Source of the DNA: Simmondsia chinensis
Taxonomy: Eukaryota > Streptophyta > Magnoliopsida > Caryophyllales > Simmondsiaceae
DNA: 64,000 bases
Direction of reading: 5' to 3'
Assembly (NCBI GenBank): GCA_018398585.1
Contig: JAGTTD010000012.1
Span: 17,803,036-17,867,035 of the forward strand
The notes under the pieces are model-generated. The model was given only the letters and a program-made list of their open reading frames with translations, was not told the origin of the DNA and ran no database searches. Positions within the stretch are counted from its first letter, which is position 1; the number at the start of each line of letters is the position of its first letter. This document shows, in pieces, positions 24,326 to 34,579 of this stretch. The translations under genes and the position numbers were made by a program.

Positions 24326-24610
24326 TTTCATGATCTTGTTATAGGGCATTCATTTGTATAAGCTCCTTTTGTATAGCAAAGTAATTCATGAATGAGTTAA
24401 TTGGAGCAAAAGTTAGCAGGTTGAGCAAAAGTTATTTAGCGCAGCTAATGAGTTGGTTGTGAAGTATTAGCAGAAAGATCTTTATGTAATTTGGGTCATT
24501 CTAGAACAATAATCAAAGCATACTTTCTTCTCTCATCTCTAACTCTCAATTTCGCTTCTCATCTCAATCTCTTATTCGTTCTGACCTTGTTATGATCTCT
24601 AATCATAACA
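24326..24610 (+). repeat. 3-prime LTR of gypsy A
   Basis: Partner of 786-1061, preceded by a purine-rich GGGAAGATAT. It ends in the palindrome GTTATGATCTCTAATCATAACA. Confidence 0.8.
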
Positions 24611-25413
24611 TGTTCTTGTTTGATTGGCAGTAAGTGGGGCGAATTTGGGAAGTGCAAATTCCTAAGTAATTTCCAAATTCCTTCAAAGCGTAGGAAGTAA
24701 CTTGCCTAGGCACTTAGGTGATACATACCCAATTAAGTATATGGATCTATAATATTAGAGTAATAAGTATAAGTAGTATAATGGGCCCCACCTAGAGAGA
24801 GGATATTCTATTATAATTTGGGTACGTATCATGAGGTAAGTTCTAATTCCCTTGTTTTTAACTAGCCTCCTGAAGGAAGTTCTATTTCCAATTCTGATAA
24901 CCTAACACATTTTAACTATTCCTGGGAAGTTGAGACAAGAATTGAATTCCCGAAAAATATAACTTCCAGTAGGAATTCAATTGATCTGGCCACCAGGAAA
25001 TTAATTCGTTATGGATGTTCCATGATTTTCTATTGCAATTAAAGAGTTAATTACCAAAAAAATTGGGTTATAGTTCGACGCCTTTTAAATTTTTCCTTTC
25101 ATTCCATACCATTTCCTTATTTTAATTCAATCTTCTCCCTTGACTCTTGATTTTCTATATCAATACGTCCGATTTTATTGTCTTTCCAAAAGTCTATTTT
25201 TTGTTTAATCTTTACCCAGCTGACTTTTGATTTTCGACATTCTACGCAATAAATTATATTCAGTACTTGCCATATTTTATTTTATATATTTTTTTATCTA
25301 CTTAAAATTATACCCTATCATCATCTAAATTTATTGGATTCTGGTTGGCGGCGAGAGTTTCTAGAGGATGGGGACTTTGACTTTATTAGATAGATGATCA
25401 TATTATATTAATT
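24611..25413. other. Intergenic, no gene seen
   Basis: AT-rich sequence with several GGAAGTnnAATTCC-like words (for example near 24655-24690 and 24870-24980), suggesting a decayed inverted-repeat element. No coding signal. Confidence 0.4.
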
Positions 25414-25585
25414 TGTAATGAATTGTCATTCAAATTGCCGCCGTAAGAGTGTAGTATAAATATTTTTGTTTCATCAATTGTAAGGATCATCTAAGTAAAT
25501 GAAATATCTTCTTCTCATCTCAATTCTTTCTCATCTCACATTTTCTCTCCTAGGTTTTGGTTCAAGATCATCTTGAATCATTACA
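25414..25585 (+). repeat. 5-prime LTR of gypsy E, internally deleted
   Basis: 172 bp against 292 bp for its partner. About 95 bp between CATTCAAATTG and CCGCC is missing, and a second pyrimidine-rich stretch of about 30 bp near 25530 is also absent. The first junction lies at a short shared TTG/TTTG, as in microhomology-mediated deletion. Confidence 0.88.
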
Positions 25586-25644
25586 ATTTGTACCAGAGCT
25601 TACAATTGCATTCGGTCTTGTTTAGCATTCAATCAAGTAGGTCA

Positions 25645-27053
25645 ATGGTAAGAAACAAGCTGCGTTGGCAGTTGATTCAGTTGCAGGATCGAATCAAGTT
25701 GAACAGCTGACACAATTGCAGCAACAGATGCAGGAAATGTTACTTGCAATAAGCAGTAGTCATCAATCGCTGCAGCAATAGCTGGTTCATTAATAGCAGC
25801 AAGTGGAACAGCGATTACAAGGAATGCAAGATCAGATCAATAGGCAATCTATCCCTACTGGTGTTGGCATTCTACCTATGGAAACTCATCAGGGGAGACC
25901 TCCTGATCCTTTGGTTCCAAAACCGATAGAAAAATAAGAAGTAATTCCTGTGGCCAAAAGTTCAAGGTTTCTTTTTCCTAAGGTGGAGATTGACACCTTT
26001 GATGGAGTAGAACCTCAATCTTAGATTAGGAGGTGTGAAAGGTACTTTCGCTTCTATGCAATCCCTGAGTAACAGAAAGTTGAATTGGCAGCCATTTATT
26101 TGCAAGGTGACCAAGAGGTTTGATTCCATAGTTTGATTTCGGGAAATCCCTCAGTGACTTGGCAAGAATTTGTTGATGAATTGTGTGAAAGATATGGGGA
26201 TGAAGATCCGGGAGAAGTAGTTGGTAAATTCAACAAGGTAGCAGAAGTGAGTAGTGTCAAAGATTATATGACTCGATTTGGAAACATGAAGGAAAGAATG
26301 ATGTCAGTTAATCCAAGGGCAAGCGAGGCTTATTACGTCTCTACTTTCATTAGTGGACTCAAGCCCAAGATCAAGAATCTAGTTAAGGCCCTTAATCCTC
26401 CCACATTATCAAAAGCATACTCGAAGGCTAGGTTGTTTGAATCAACAGTCTTGGCTTATCCTGATTCAGGACAGAAAGGAAAGGCGGTTACTCCTCTGCA
26501 GCAGTATGCTCCTAGTGCACCTAAGCCATTGAGTTTAGAGGACAAGAAGGCACAGAGGTTGTGCTTCAAATGCAACCAAAGATACTTCTTTGGTCACAAA
26601 TGCAACCCCAAGCAATTGATAACACTAACAGGCAATGAAGAGGTTGAGGAAGATCAGGAAGAGGCTTCAGAACTCAATGTTCAGGTTGAGGATTTGCAAG
26701 AGGAAGTTGAGGAGGATGAGGCTGAGATTTCAGTGAGAGCATTGACAAGAAGTGGGACTCACAATACCACTAGAATCAAAGGATTAGCTGATCGCAAGTC
26801 CTTATTGATTTTAAATGATAGTGGTAGTACCCATAGCTTCTTGGATCCCAAGATAGCTAGATTGATAGGAGATGAAATTATCAAAACTAGTCCACTTGCA
26901 GTGATTGTGGCTGATGGTAATTCGATGCTTGCTCAGATGAAATGCAAGAAGTTCAATTGGGAGATGCAAGGTCATCACTTCACTTATGATTTCAGAGCAT
27001 TGATAGGAAGTGGGACTCACAATACCAGCCTCATTGTCTTTTATTTTGTGTAA
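25645..27053 (+). pseudogene. Gypsy E gag and protease
   Basis: Gag begins near 25645 and has several stops in its first 160 codons. The 306-codon open frame at 26133-27053 holds the capsid (LCERYGDEDPGEVVGKFNK; FISGLKPKIKNLVKALNP), an intact zinc knuckle CFKCNQRYFFGHKC (about 26566-26610), an acidic linker and the protease (LLILNDSGSTHSFLD). In the protease, Asp is kept in DSG. Near 26994 the frame runs into a copy of upstream sequence, and a stretch of protease/linker that should follow is missing. Confidence 0.85.
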
Positions 27054-29815
27054 CTTACAGTGCCTTTTGAGAGGGATGGAAAACCCGTTCAGTTGCAAGG
27101 CTTAGTAGAGCAAGGTAGCTTGCAGATTATGAGCTGTAAGAGGCTGCAAGGTGTGCTAAAGAAGAGTGATGCTCGATAGATTGGACACATGTTTTCTCTT
27201 AGTGTAGAACCAATGGAGGCTAAGCTGAATTCTAATCCCTCAATTAGTAGGTTATTACATGACTTTAAGGATGTATTTGAGCAACCAGCCACATTACCAC
27301 AAAAAAAGACTCTTGATCATGCTATACCTCTCAAGGTAAACTCCAATCCAATCAACCTTAGACCGTACAAACATCCTCAATCCCAAAAGAATGAGATTGA
27401 AACACAAGTGGAGGAGCTTCATGGTGCGGTATACTTCTGTCACAATCAAAGACAAATTCCCAATTCCCATCATCAATGATCTGCTAGATGAGCTTCATGG
27501 TGCGGTATACTTCTCAAAACTAGACTTGAGACAAGGTTATTATCAAATTCGTGTAGTAGAACAAGATTTATACAAAACCGCCTTCTGAACTCATCATGGA
27601 CATTTCGAATTTGTGGTTATGCCATTTGGTTTATCAAATGCTCCTACCACATTCCAAGCATTGATGAACTCAATTTTTAATCTATTTCTAAGGAAATTTG
27701 TCCTTATTTTCTTTGATGACATATTAGTTTATAGCCCAACAATGAAAGCTCATGTTTCACATCTGTCACAAGTTTTCAATACCATGCATAAACACAAACT
27801 ATTTGCCAAATTCTCCAAATGTTCCTTTTCCCAAAATTAAATAGAATACTTAAGTCATGTAATCTCCTATGAAGGGGTGGCCACTGATGCATCTAAGGTT
27901 CAAGCTATGAGACAATGGCCAATTCCTGCTTCCCTTAAACAATTGAGAGGATTCTTGGGGCTTATTGGTTATTATAGGAAGTTCATTCATGAATATGAAG
28001 TCATTGCTAAACCCTTGAATGATCTTCTCAAGAAGGATGCTTTCAATTGGTCAACAACACCTCAAGAAGCATTTGAAAATTTGAAATTAGCAATGTGTTC
28101 AGCCCCAATTTTAAGAATGCCTGACTTCAGTGAACCATTTGTTATTGAGACTGATGCTTGCTGCCAAGGAGTGGGAGCAGTGTTATCTCAGCAAGCAAGA
28201 CCAATTGCTTACCTCGGCCAAGCTCTCAACCCAAGACATTTGAGTCTGTCAATATACAAGAAGGAGTATTTGGCTATCTTGTTGGCAGTGCAAAAGTGGA
28301 GGCAGTACTTAGAGGGGCATCACTTCGTGATCAAGACAGACCACTAAAGTCTTAAGCAAAAGTGGTTGATGAAGATTTTGGGGCTAGATTATGCAATTAA
28401 GTATCGAAAAGGGAAAGAGAACATTATTGCGGATGCATTGTCATGAAGACAGGAAGAAAAAGAGGAAGAATCTTATTCAGCCATTACAGCTGTTGTGCCT
28501 GCTTGGATGAATGAGGTTTATAAGTCATATGATCAAGATTGATTTGCTCAGGATCATATAACAGTCCTTAGCATTCAGAATTCTACAGTAGAGACTGGTG
28601 CTTCTGATGTTACACTCATCAATGGCATTGTAAGAGTTAGAGGCAAGGTTTATATTGAAGCAGGGACTAATTTAAGGAAGCAAATTATCATGGCTTTCCA
28701 CTCTTCAGCCTTGGGAGGACACTCAGGCATTGAGGGGCTACTGCAACCTCTTCTAATTCTAGAAGGAGCTTGGCAACAAATCAGTATGGACTATATAGAA
28801 GGGCTGCCCAGATCTGAAGGGAAGGAAATCATTTGGGTGGTAGTGGATTGTTTCACAAAGTATGGGTATTTTATTGCACTTAGCCATCCTATTTGTGCTG
28901 AAAGGCTTGCCAAGGTGTTCTTGTTCAACATTTATAAGCTCCATGGAGTCCCTCAATCTATCCTATTTGATCGAGACAAGTTGTTCACTAGCAACTTTTG
29001 GAAGGAGCTGTTCAAGCTCTTGGGATCTTCTCTTGCTTTGAGTTCTTCTTACCATCCTCAAACAGATGGTCAGACTGAATGATTGAATTGAAGTCTGGAA
29101 CAATACTTGCATACTATGACATTTCACAATCCCAAACAATGGTGAAAATGGCTTTCGTTAGCTGAATTTTGGTATAACACTCATGCTCATTCCTCTTTGG
29201 GTACTACCCTATTTTAAGCCTTGTATGGCTATGATCCTCCCTTCCCAGTTGTATCTCAAGACCATGTTACCCATGTTGCTAAAGTAGAGGAGATTATACA
29301 GCAACGGAAGCAGCTAGTTCAGCAGTTTGAAAGACAATCCGCAATTGGCCCAAGCTCAAATGAAATTCTTTGCTGATAAGAAGAGGTCTGAGCAATCTTT
29401 TGAAGTTGGCGATTTGGTGTACTTGAAACTACAACCATACCGACAGTCGTCTATGGTAATACACAAGAATGTGAAGCTGAGTGCACGTTACTTTGGTCCC
29501 TATAAGGTTGTGTAGAAGATAGAAGCAGTGGCTTATCTATTGGAACTGCCTCCTAATGCAAATATTCACCCAGTCTTTCATGTATCTTTGTTAAAGAAAC
29601 AGGTTGCTGCATATGTGGAGTGTTCAGTTCATCCTCCGATTGCTTCTTCAAATGGTATTATCCTCCAAGAGCCCCTAGCAATTCTGAACTCACGCATAAT
29701 TCAACAGCAAGGCAAGGAAGTTTAGCAAGTGTTGATTCAATGGGTCAACCTTAAGAATTCAGGTGCAACTTGGGAAGATCTCAAGTTCATCAAGAGTCAA
29801 TTTTTTTTGTTTTTG
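27054..29815 (+). pseudogene. Gypsy E RT-RNase H-integrase remnant
   Basis: RT has [15 protein letters not shown] (about 27516), [15 protein letters not shown] (27616) and an intact FFDDILVYS box (27711-27737). RNase H has ETDACCQGVGAVL (28147) and the TDH motif at 28341. The integrase core is at 28690-29090, with Asp in VVDCFTKY and in FDRDKLF, and Glu in DGQTE followed at once by a stop. The zinc-binding HHCC segment is deleted at about 28743. The end is VFHVSLLKK (29575) and a chromodomain-like WVNLKNSGATWEDLKF (29740-29790). An RT segment of about 55 codons is missing before 27440. Confidence 0.87.
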
Positions 29816-29852
29816 ATTCTTGAGACAAGAATCTTTTCTTAGGAGGGAGCAT

Positions 29853-30144
29853 TGTCATGAATTGTCATTCAAATTGGCTAGTCATGTATTCCTTAAGCAT
29901 CTAAGTCTTTTGGACAGAATGTCGGTTAAGTTGGTTAAGAGTGGATAGATATTTTTTATTGTGTTTGCCGCCTTAAGAGTGTAGTATAAATAGTTTTGTT
30001 TCATCAATTGTAAGGATCATCCAAGTAAATGAAGTATCTTCTTCTCGTCTCAATTCTCTCTATTCTTTCTTCTCTATCTCAGTTCTTTCTTATCTCACAT
30101 TCTTTCTCCTAGGTTTTGATTCAAGATCATCTTGAATCATTACA
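29853..30144 (+). repeat. 3-prime LTR of gypsy E
   Basis: Full-length LTR of 292 bp, TGTCATGAATTG to GAATCATTACA. A TATA-like AGTATAAATAG lies at about 29980. TAATT follows at 30145. Confidence 0.92.
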
Positions 30145-31300
30145 TAATTATAGTACAAATTTTAACAGTAAGGGGAAGAGAGCACAAATGCGAGAAAATG
30201 GTGAAGCTAAAGAATCTATCTTCTATTGCTAATGTTGTTCTTCACAAATCTGCCTAGTAATCTTCTTTTTGTCTTTTACTTGATTTACGTAACAATAATT
30301 TCTCTGTTTTTTGAATTCATGAAATTTATCATTGCGATAGAAGTATTTTAACATAATCATCTATTACAATCAAATATACGCGCATAATTGATGATGTCCA
30401 TGACAAAGAGGAGCTGAAATATTGATTGATCATTGATTACGCAAAGTAGTTGTAATAAATCAAAGTAGAATTCAGTAATGATCTATTCTATTTTATTAGA
30501 ATTTCAATAAGTTACCCATTTAAATTAAAAATATATAGATTACTTACGAATTGAATAATTGTTCATAATAAAGGTGCGTCATAGCACCAAAGATTTTCCA
30601 CACTAGTATTGTATTTGTCAAACAAGTCTTATATGGAACTTGTAGTAAGCATTATCAAGGTTGTGATCCTAGAATAGGAGGTTATGTGTTTGAGTACCCT
30701 TCCCAACTCTCTTACATACCGGAAACATAAATGTAGTTAGAGGAGCATCTAGTACCTAGAGTAGAGATATTCAAATACCTTTCTAGACGAAAAATTTAGA
30801 TTACGCTAGGTTGTTGGTGACAGTACCAAACTGGTTCGCAATCCAACTTTGTTCTTTGTGGGGAATTAGGACCTTTACTGGTCTTTAATCCAACATTTAG
30901 AACTTTATCAGGCTTTGGTCCAATCTTTTGCAAGTGAACACCCATAGCCCAAAGCAAATGTAAAGAAAGACATAGGCAAAGAACACAAGAAGTGAAATAG
31001 TTCAAGCATTTGAAAAACTTGAATGCAAATCCTAACTGATGTGGAGAAGCAATGATCAAACATTCTTAAAGCATAGAAAATAGGGTGAAGGGCCACAACT
31101 TTCTACTTGCCAGGTTTGTCACATGGAATTGAAATTCGATTTGTATTCTAGAATTGTAATTCCAAGACCAGTTGGAATGAGGATTGAATTAAAACTTTAT
31201 TATTTGGATAATCATGTGAATCATAGGTTGGAATTGTAATTTCATAACAATTCATATCATCTCGAGTTATTGTTCACTTATGTTGGATTGTTTTAGTTTT
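30145..31300. other. Intergenic, no gene seen
   Basis: AT-rich. A segment near 30560-30720 looks like a tRNA-derived SINE remnant (GGTTATGTGTTTGAGTACCC resembles a B box), but too weakly to call. About 31115-31260 repeats GGAATTGnAATT words. Confidence 0.35.
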
Positions 31301-31308
31301 CTATTCAC

Positions 31309-31692
31309 TTGGATTATTTCAAATTTCGATTCAACAATGGCTATTATCATGATAATGTCTTTTCCTTCATAGAGACAATTATGATGACAATCTTAGATGA
31401 AGGTGATGACGTATCAATGGAGTTCTTATCGTTGATTCAAGATGTTTTGAGAAAAGAAAATAAGGAAGCTTCGCCAATTGTTCAAAGACTTGAAGAGAAA
31501 GTTACTCAAAGGACAACAAAATGACTCAAACCAACTGAAATATTTCCAATTTGTGAGGAACTAACCATCGTAGATCACAAGTCCACATCCATTAAGGAAC
31601 CTCAAATTGTTGAAAAGGGCAATAACATGCAACTCGAAGTCACCTTGGATGATATCGAGCATATTGATTTCATTATTCCTCCAAAGATTTGA
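31309..31692 (+). pseudogene. PDS5-like cohesin-cofactor fragment
   Basis: A 71-codon frame followed, in the same frame after one TGA (31522-31524), by another 55 codons. The stretch from NVFSFIETIMMTILDEGDD through VLRKENKEASPIVQRLEEKV resembles plant PDS5 proteins, HEAT-repeat regulators of sister-chromatid cohesion. In those proteins a METIMTLVLEE-type helix is followed by a KKDNQEVLPIARKLGEKV-type helix. Only about 55 residues of a protein of more than 800 match. The part after the TGA is acidic and unrecognised. A retroelement end follows 150 bp downstream, so this may be a captured exon. Confidence 0.5.
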
Positions 31693-31845
31693 TACTAATT
31701 TTTAAAAGCCTTTCAAAGACCATCTAGCACTATCTTCAAGTCGTCATCAAAAGTTTTACTTCAGCCTTGGAATATGGCATGTTTTTGTTTTCATCCTTCC
31801 TTTCAACAAAACTCAAGGTCGAGTTTGTCGTAATTGGGGGAGAAT

Positions 31846-32460
31846 GATGCAGTATGACGGTGATGTAAAACATTGGATTTGAGGATATATTTGGACAAGA
31901 AGAAATTTAAATATATTTTCTAGGTATTAATTTATCTTACAGGATTTTTAATATTTAGGAAGTTTTCATATTTTGAGATTTTAAATATTTTAGAATGTTT
32001 TCATATTCTATGAAATTTTCCATATTTTTAAAATTTGTCTATTTTGACTAATTTCCATATTTTGAGATTTAACTAGTTTCCATATTTCCTAAGTTCCCTC
32101 TCTCCCTTCTAAGGTTTATCTACTTCTCTTCCTTCCATGTAATTTCTCTCCTCTTCTCTCTTTCTTTCTCTCCCTTTCCCTTCCCTTTGTCCTACGTCAC
32201 TTGGGCCTCAAGTACACTCAAGAAAGTTTGTACAACCCCAAGGAAGACTTTTTGACCTAGAACATGTGTATGTAAGCTTCATGAAGATACTCCAAATGTG
32301 GGAAGGCAATGGCATCAAATAAGGACTAACGGTTATTTTTTTAGTCTATAAATAAAGGACCCCCACATTTGTGCAAAGTGTACCATCAACATACAAACTC
32401 TTTAATTTATCTCTTTTACAATACACTTAAGTTTCATTTTTCCTTTCCATAGGAGTAGTC
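31846..32460 (+). repeat. LTR of an otherwise missing retroelement
   Basis: A polypurine tract GGGGGAGAA (31838-31846) is directly followed by TGATGCAGTATGACGG, the usual start of an LTR. It matches the start of the solo LTR at 43388 (the GTATGnnGnTnATGTAAAA part, then AAATTTAAATATATTT). A TATA-like TCTATAAATAAAGGACCCCC lies at 32344-32363, matching TATATATAGGACCCCTAT of the other copy. The 3-prime boundary is not clear and may be hundreds of bases further on. Confidence 0.6.
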
Positions 32461-33303
32461 GTAAATACAGTTACAGATGTTAATCCCTTCTACCGTAGTT
32501 GTAGCCCCTAATGTTGCCTTTAAGTTAGTTTAATGTTAGTGATCTATATCATTGATGGCCAAGCCTTGAGATTAAATGCGTCGGTATTGATGTGTTAGAT
32601 GAATTTAGGTTTGAGTCATTGTTTCAGAGCTTTGAGGCTCGAGACTTCCTACTTGTAGCGTTGGTTCTAATCCTGTGACCTTAATACGGTTCGCTCCATA
32701 TTAATCTCGTCAAGTTTAAACTCATACGAGTTATCTCAAGTCAATGGTGTTAGACATAAAAATTTGTATACTTGAGCTCGACATAGGCTGTCAAACTCTT
32801 ATACTTGTCTCCAATTCAGTTCCTAACTCCTAAGGGTATGAGATAATATATTTGTGGAATTTGCTCTGTCACCTCAACTATCCCTTGGGTCGGGTCTACA
32901 TTCTTTTAATTTTCGTGCATCTTATTAGCCATAAAATAATAAAAAAAATATAACAATTAAAGTCTCATTAGCTGGGACATTGGCTGAATCCACGTGGAAC
33001 CAAAGTCAGATTCACTGATAGTATCAAGCCTCGTCTCATGGAGGGGTGCTGCAGGTACAAACGCGTGGTTAGTGGACGTGGTCCTAAGTCATATTAACTC
33101 TCTTTGAACATGTTTGTTTCCTTTCTCTAATATGGCCATTATATACACACAAAAACAAGCACAACAAGGCCCTTAGTCAAGTTTCAACCTCACATTCCTT
33201 GTTCCAATTTCATAAGTCAAACAGTATCTTAGGTTTTGTTTGACATTTGGAATTGGAATTAAAATTGAATTGTGAAATTGCAATTTCAATTCTAGTTTTG
33301 ATA
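32461..33303. other. No gene seen
   Basis: Possibly the rest of the LTR and its internal flank; GTCTACATTCTTTTAATTTTCGTGC (about 32896-32920) is typical of sequence just inside some plant elements. A GGAATTnnAATT-rich patch lies at 33240-33300. Confidence 0.3.
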
Positions 33304-33443
33304 CAATAATAACAACAACTCAGTGCCTAAGAGGCTCCCACCGAGACAAGGTTCAGGGGGCCGGGAGTGTGAATATACGCAATCTTACCCCTACAGGTTG
33401 TTACTTTGAAGAGAAGCTGTGTCTGAAGTGCCCCCAACCCTAG
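33304..33443 (-). mobile_element. SINE/LINE 3-prime tail, minus strand
   Basis: The complement reads a decayed form of GGTTGGGGG-CACTTC-AGACACAG, then TAAGATTGCGTATATTC, then GGGAGCCTCTTAGGCACTGAG, then GTTGTTATTATT. This is the conserved 3-prime end shared by the SINEs and LINEs elsewhere in this window. I see no head and could not assign target duplications. Confidence 0.6.
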
Positions 33444-33634
33444 AAAGGAAAATGGATCAACATTTATAAAGCCAGTTTAACTGAAAGTGTTAAATAAGTT
33501 AAAAGAATTCAACAGTAAATAGGTTTGTCAATCAATCAAAGTTAAAGCAGGGTATGAATTAGGGTTAGCCTAACTTGGATCCTTTCATTATATTTCATTG
33601 CAATAATGACTTCAAAGGTTTAGGCTACAAGTTC

Positions 33635-33908
33635 TAAACCTAGATTAACATTAAATTAAGATTTAAGGTAATGAACTAGTCTCGAGATATAATCCATCTT
33701 ATCACTCGATGTGCAACATAGATTATCTAAACAGCATCTACTAAATTCTTTTATCACACCTAATTTCATGTTAAACCTAGATTAATACTTAAAGTTAGAG
33801 CTTAAGGTAATGAACTAGTTTAAGGGCATAAACTCATCTAATCACTCTAGGTGTAGCATAGATTACCTTAGTAGCACTAACAAATTCCTTTGTCACTACT
33901 AATTTAGT
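33635..33908. repeat. Two-copy tandem duplication, 137-bp unit
   Basis: TAAACCTAGATTAA starts a unit at 33635 and again at 33772. Each runs through TTAAGGTAATGAACTAGT, ATCACTC, GCATAGATTA and a TTTTATCAC or TTTGTCAC end. Similarity is moderate, so the duplication is old. Confidence 0.6.
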
Positions 33909-34579
33909 ATTAACTTGTATAAAAAATTGTGTTCATGGTTTGGTACGACCTCAACCTTGAAAACTCATGAAACACGTGTCATACTATCGTCTAGGTTACA
34001 AGCACGAGACAGTATGCAAATATATTTGAAACTAAACCATTGTTACAAGAACATAACAAGAAAACCAATCTCAAATATAAAACTCCCCAAAGAGGTGCAG
34101 AAGTAGTATAACAAAAGTCACTATCGCAAATAAGACATAAATTCGAGATCTGGACAGCTACCCGTCCTTCACCTCTAAACTATGCGTTTACTCCTCCATG
34201 AGAGTTTTATAGATCACGATTTCAAAAGAGAAAAGGAAAAGAAAATGCATGCATTGATGAACTCCCTTGATTGGTGCTGACTTGACTCTTTCTTTGATTT
34301 TCCTGTACTCTGACCACTTACGCTTTGACCTTCGTGAGAATAGGATCGTTTTTGGTGGCTCAGGGAAGGAGGAGAAGTGAATAGAGAGCAAAAAATAGGA
34401 AAAAATAGGCCAGCTCTTCCTTTATATAAAGACGGCGTGCTTTAATGTTAAAATTAAAAGGATGAACCAAACAAAACAAAAACACTTGAGAATACGAGAA
34501 TTTTGGATTATTTTATTCACAATATTTCTCCTCTATTTATAATACAAGAAGGAAGCTAGAAAGCCTAGGATTCTACCAT
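33909..34579. other. No gene seen
   Basis: Short frames only. It probably includes the untranslated end or LTR of the copia element that follows, but I found no matching LTR. Confidence 0.3.

Larger units (their letters stand above)
786..24610 (+). mobile_element. Ty3/gypsy retrotransposon A, split by nested insertions
   Basis: A pair of related terminal sequences (786-1061 and 24326-24610) encloses gag, protease, RT, RNase H and integrase remnants in plus-strand order. The body is interrupted by copia element B (1668-10151) and gypsy element C (12108-22911). Removing C joins an RNase H reading to an integrase reading across one copy of TCCTT. The coding parts hold many stops and frameshifts, so A is an old, dead copy. 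No clean target duplication is visible at its outer ends (AGTAC on the left, TGTTC on the right, three of five bases matching). Confidence 0.85.
25414..30144 (+). mobile_element. Ty3/gypsy retrotransposon E with internal deletions
   Basis: LTRs at 25414-25585 and 29853-30144 are flanked by a perfect TAATT duplication (25409-25413, 30145-30149). The primer-site region (ATTTGTACCAGAGCTT, 25586) and polypurine tract (AGGAGGGAGCAT, 29841-29852) are in place. Gag, protease, RT, RNase H and integrase occur in gypsy order. The 5-prime LTR is shorter than the 3-prime LTR because of deletions. Gag-pol carries at least three internal deletions and about a dozen stops. It is a close relative of C. Confidence 0.92.
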
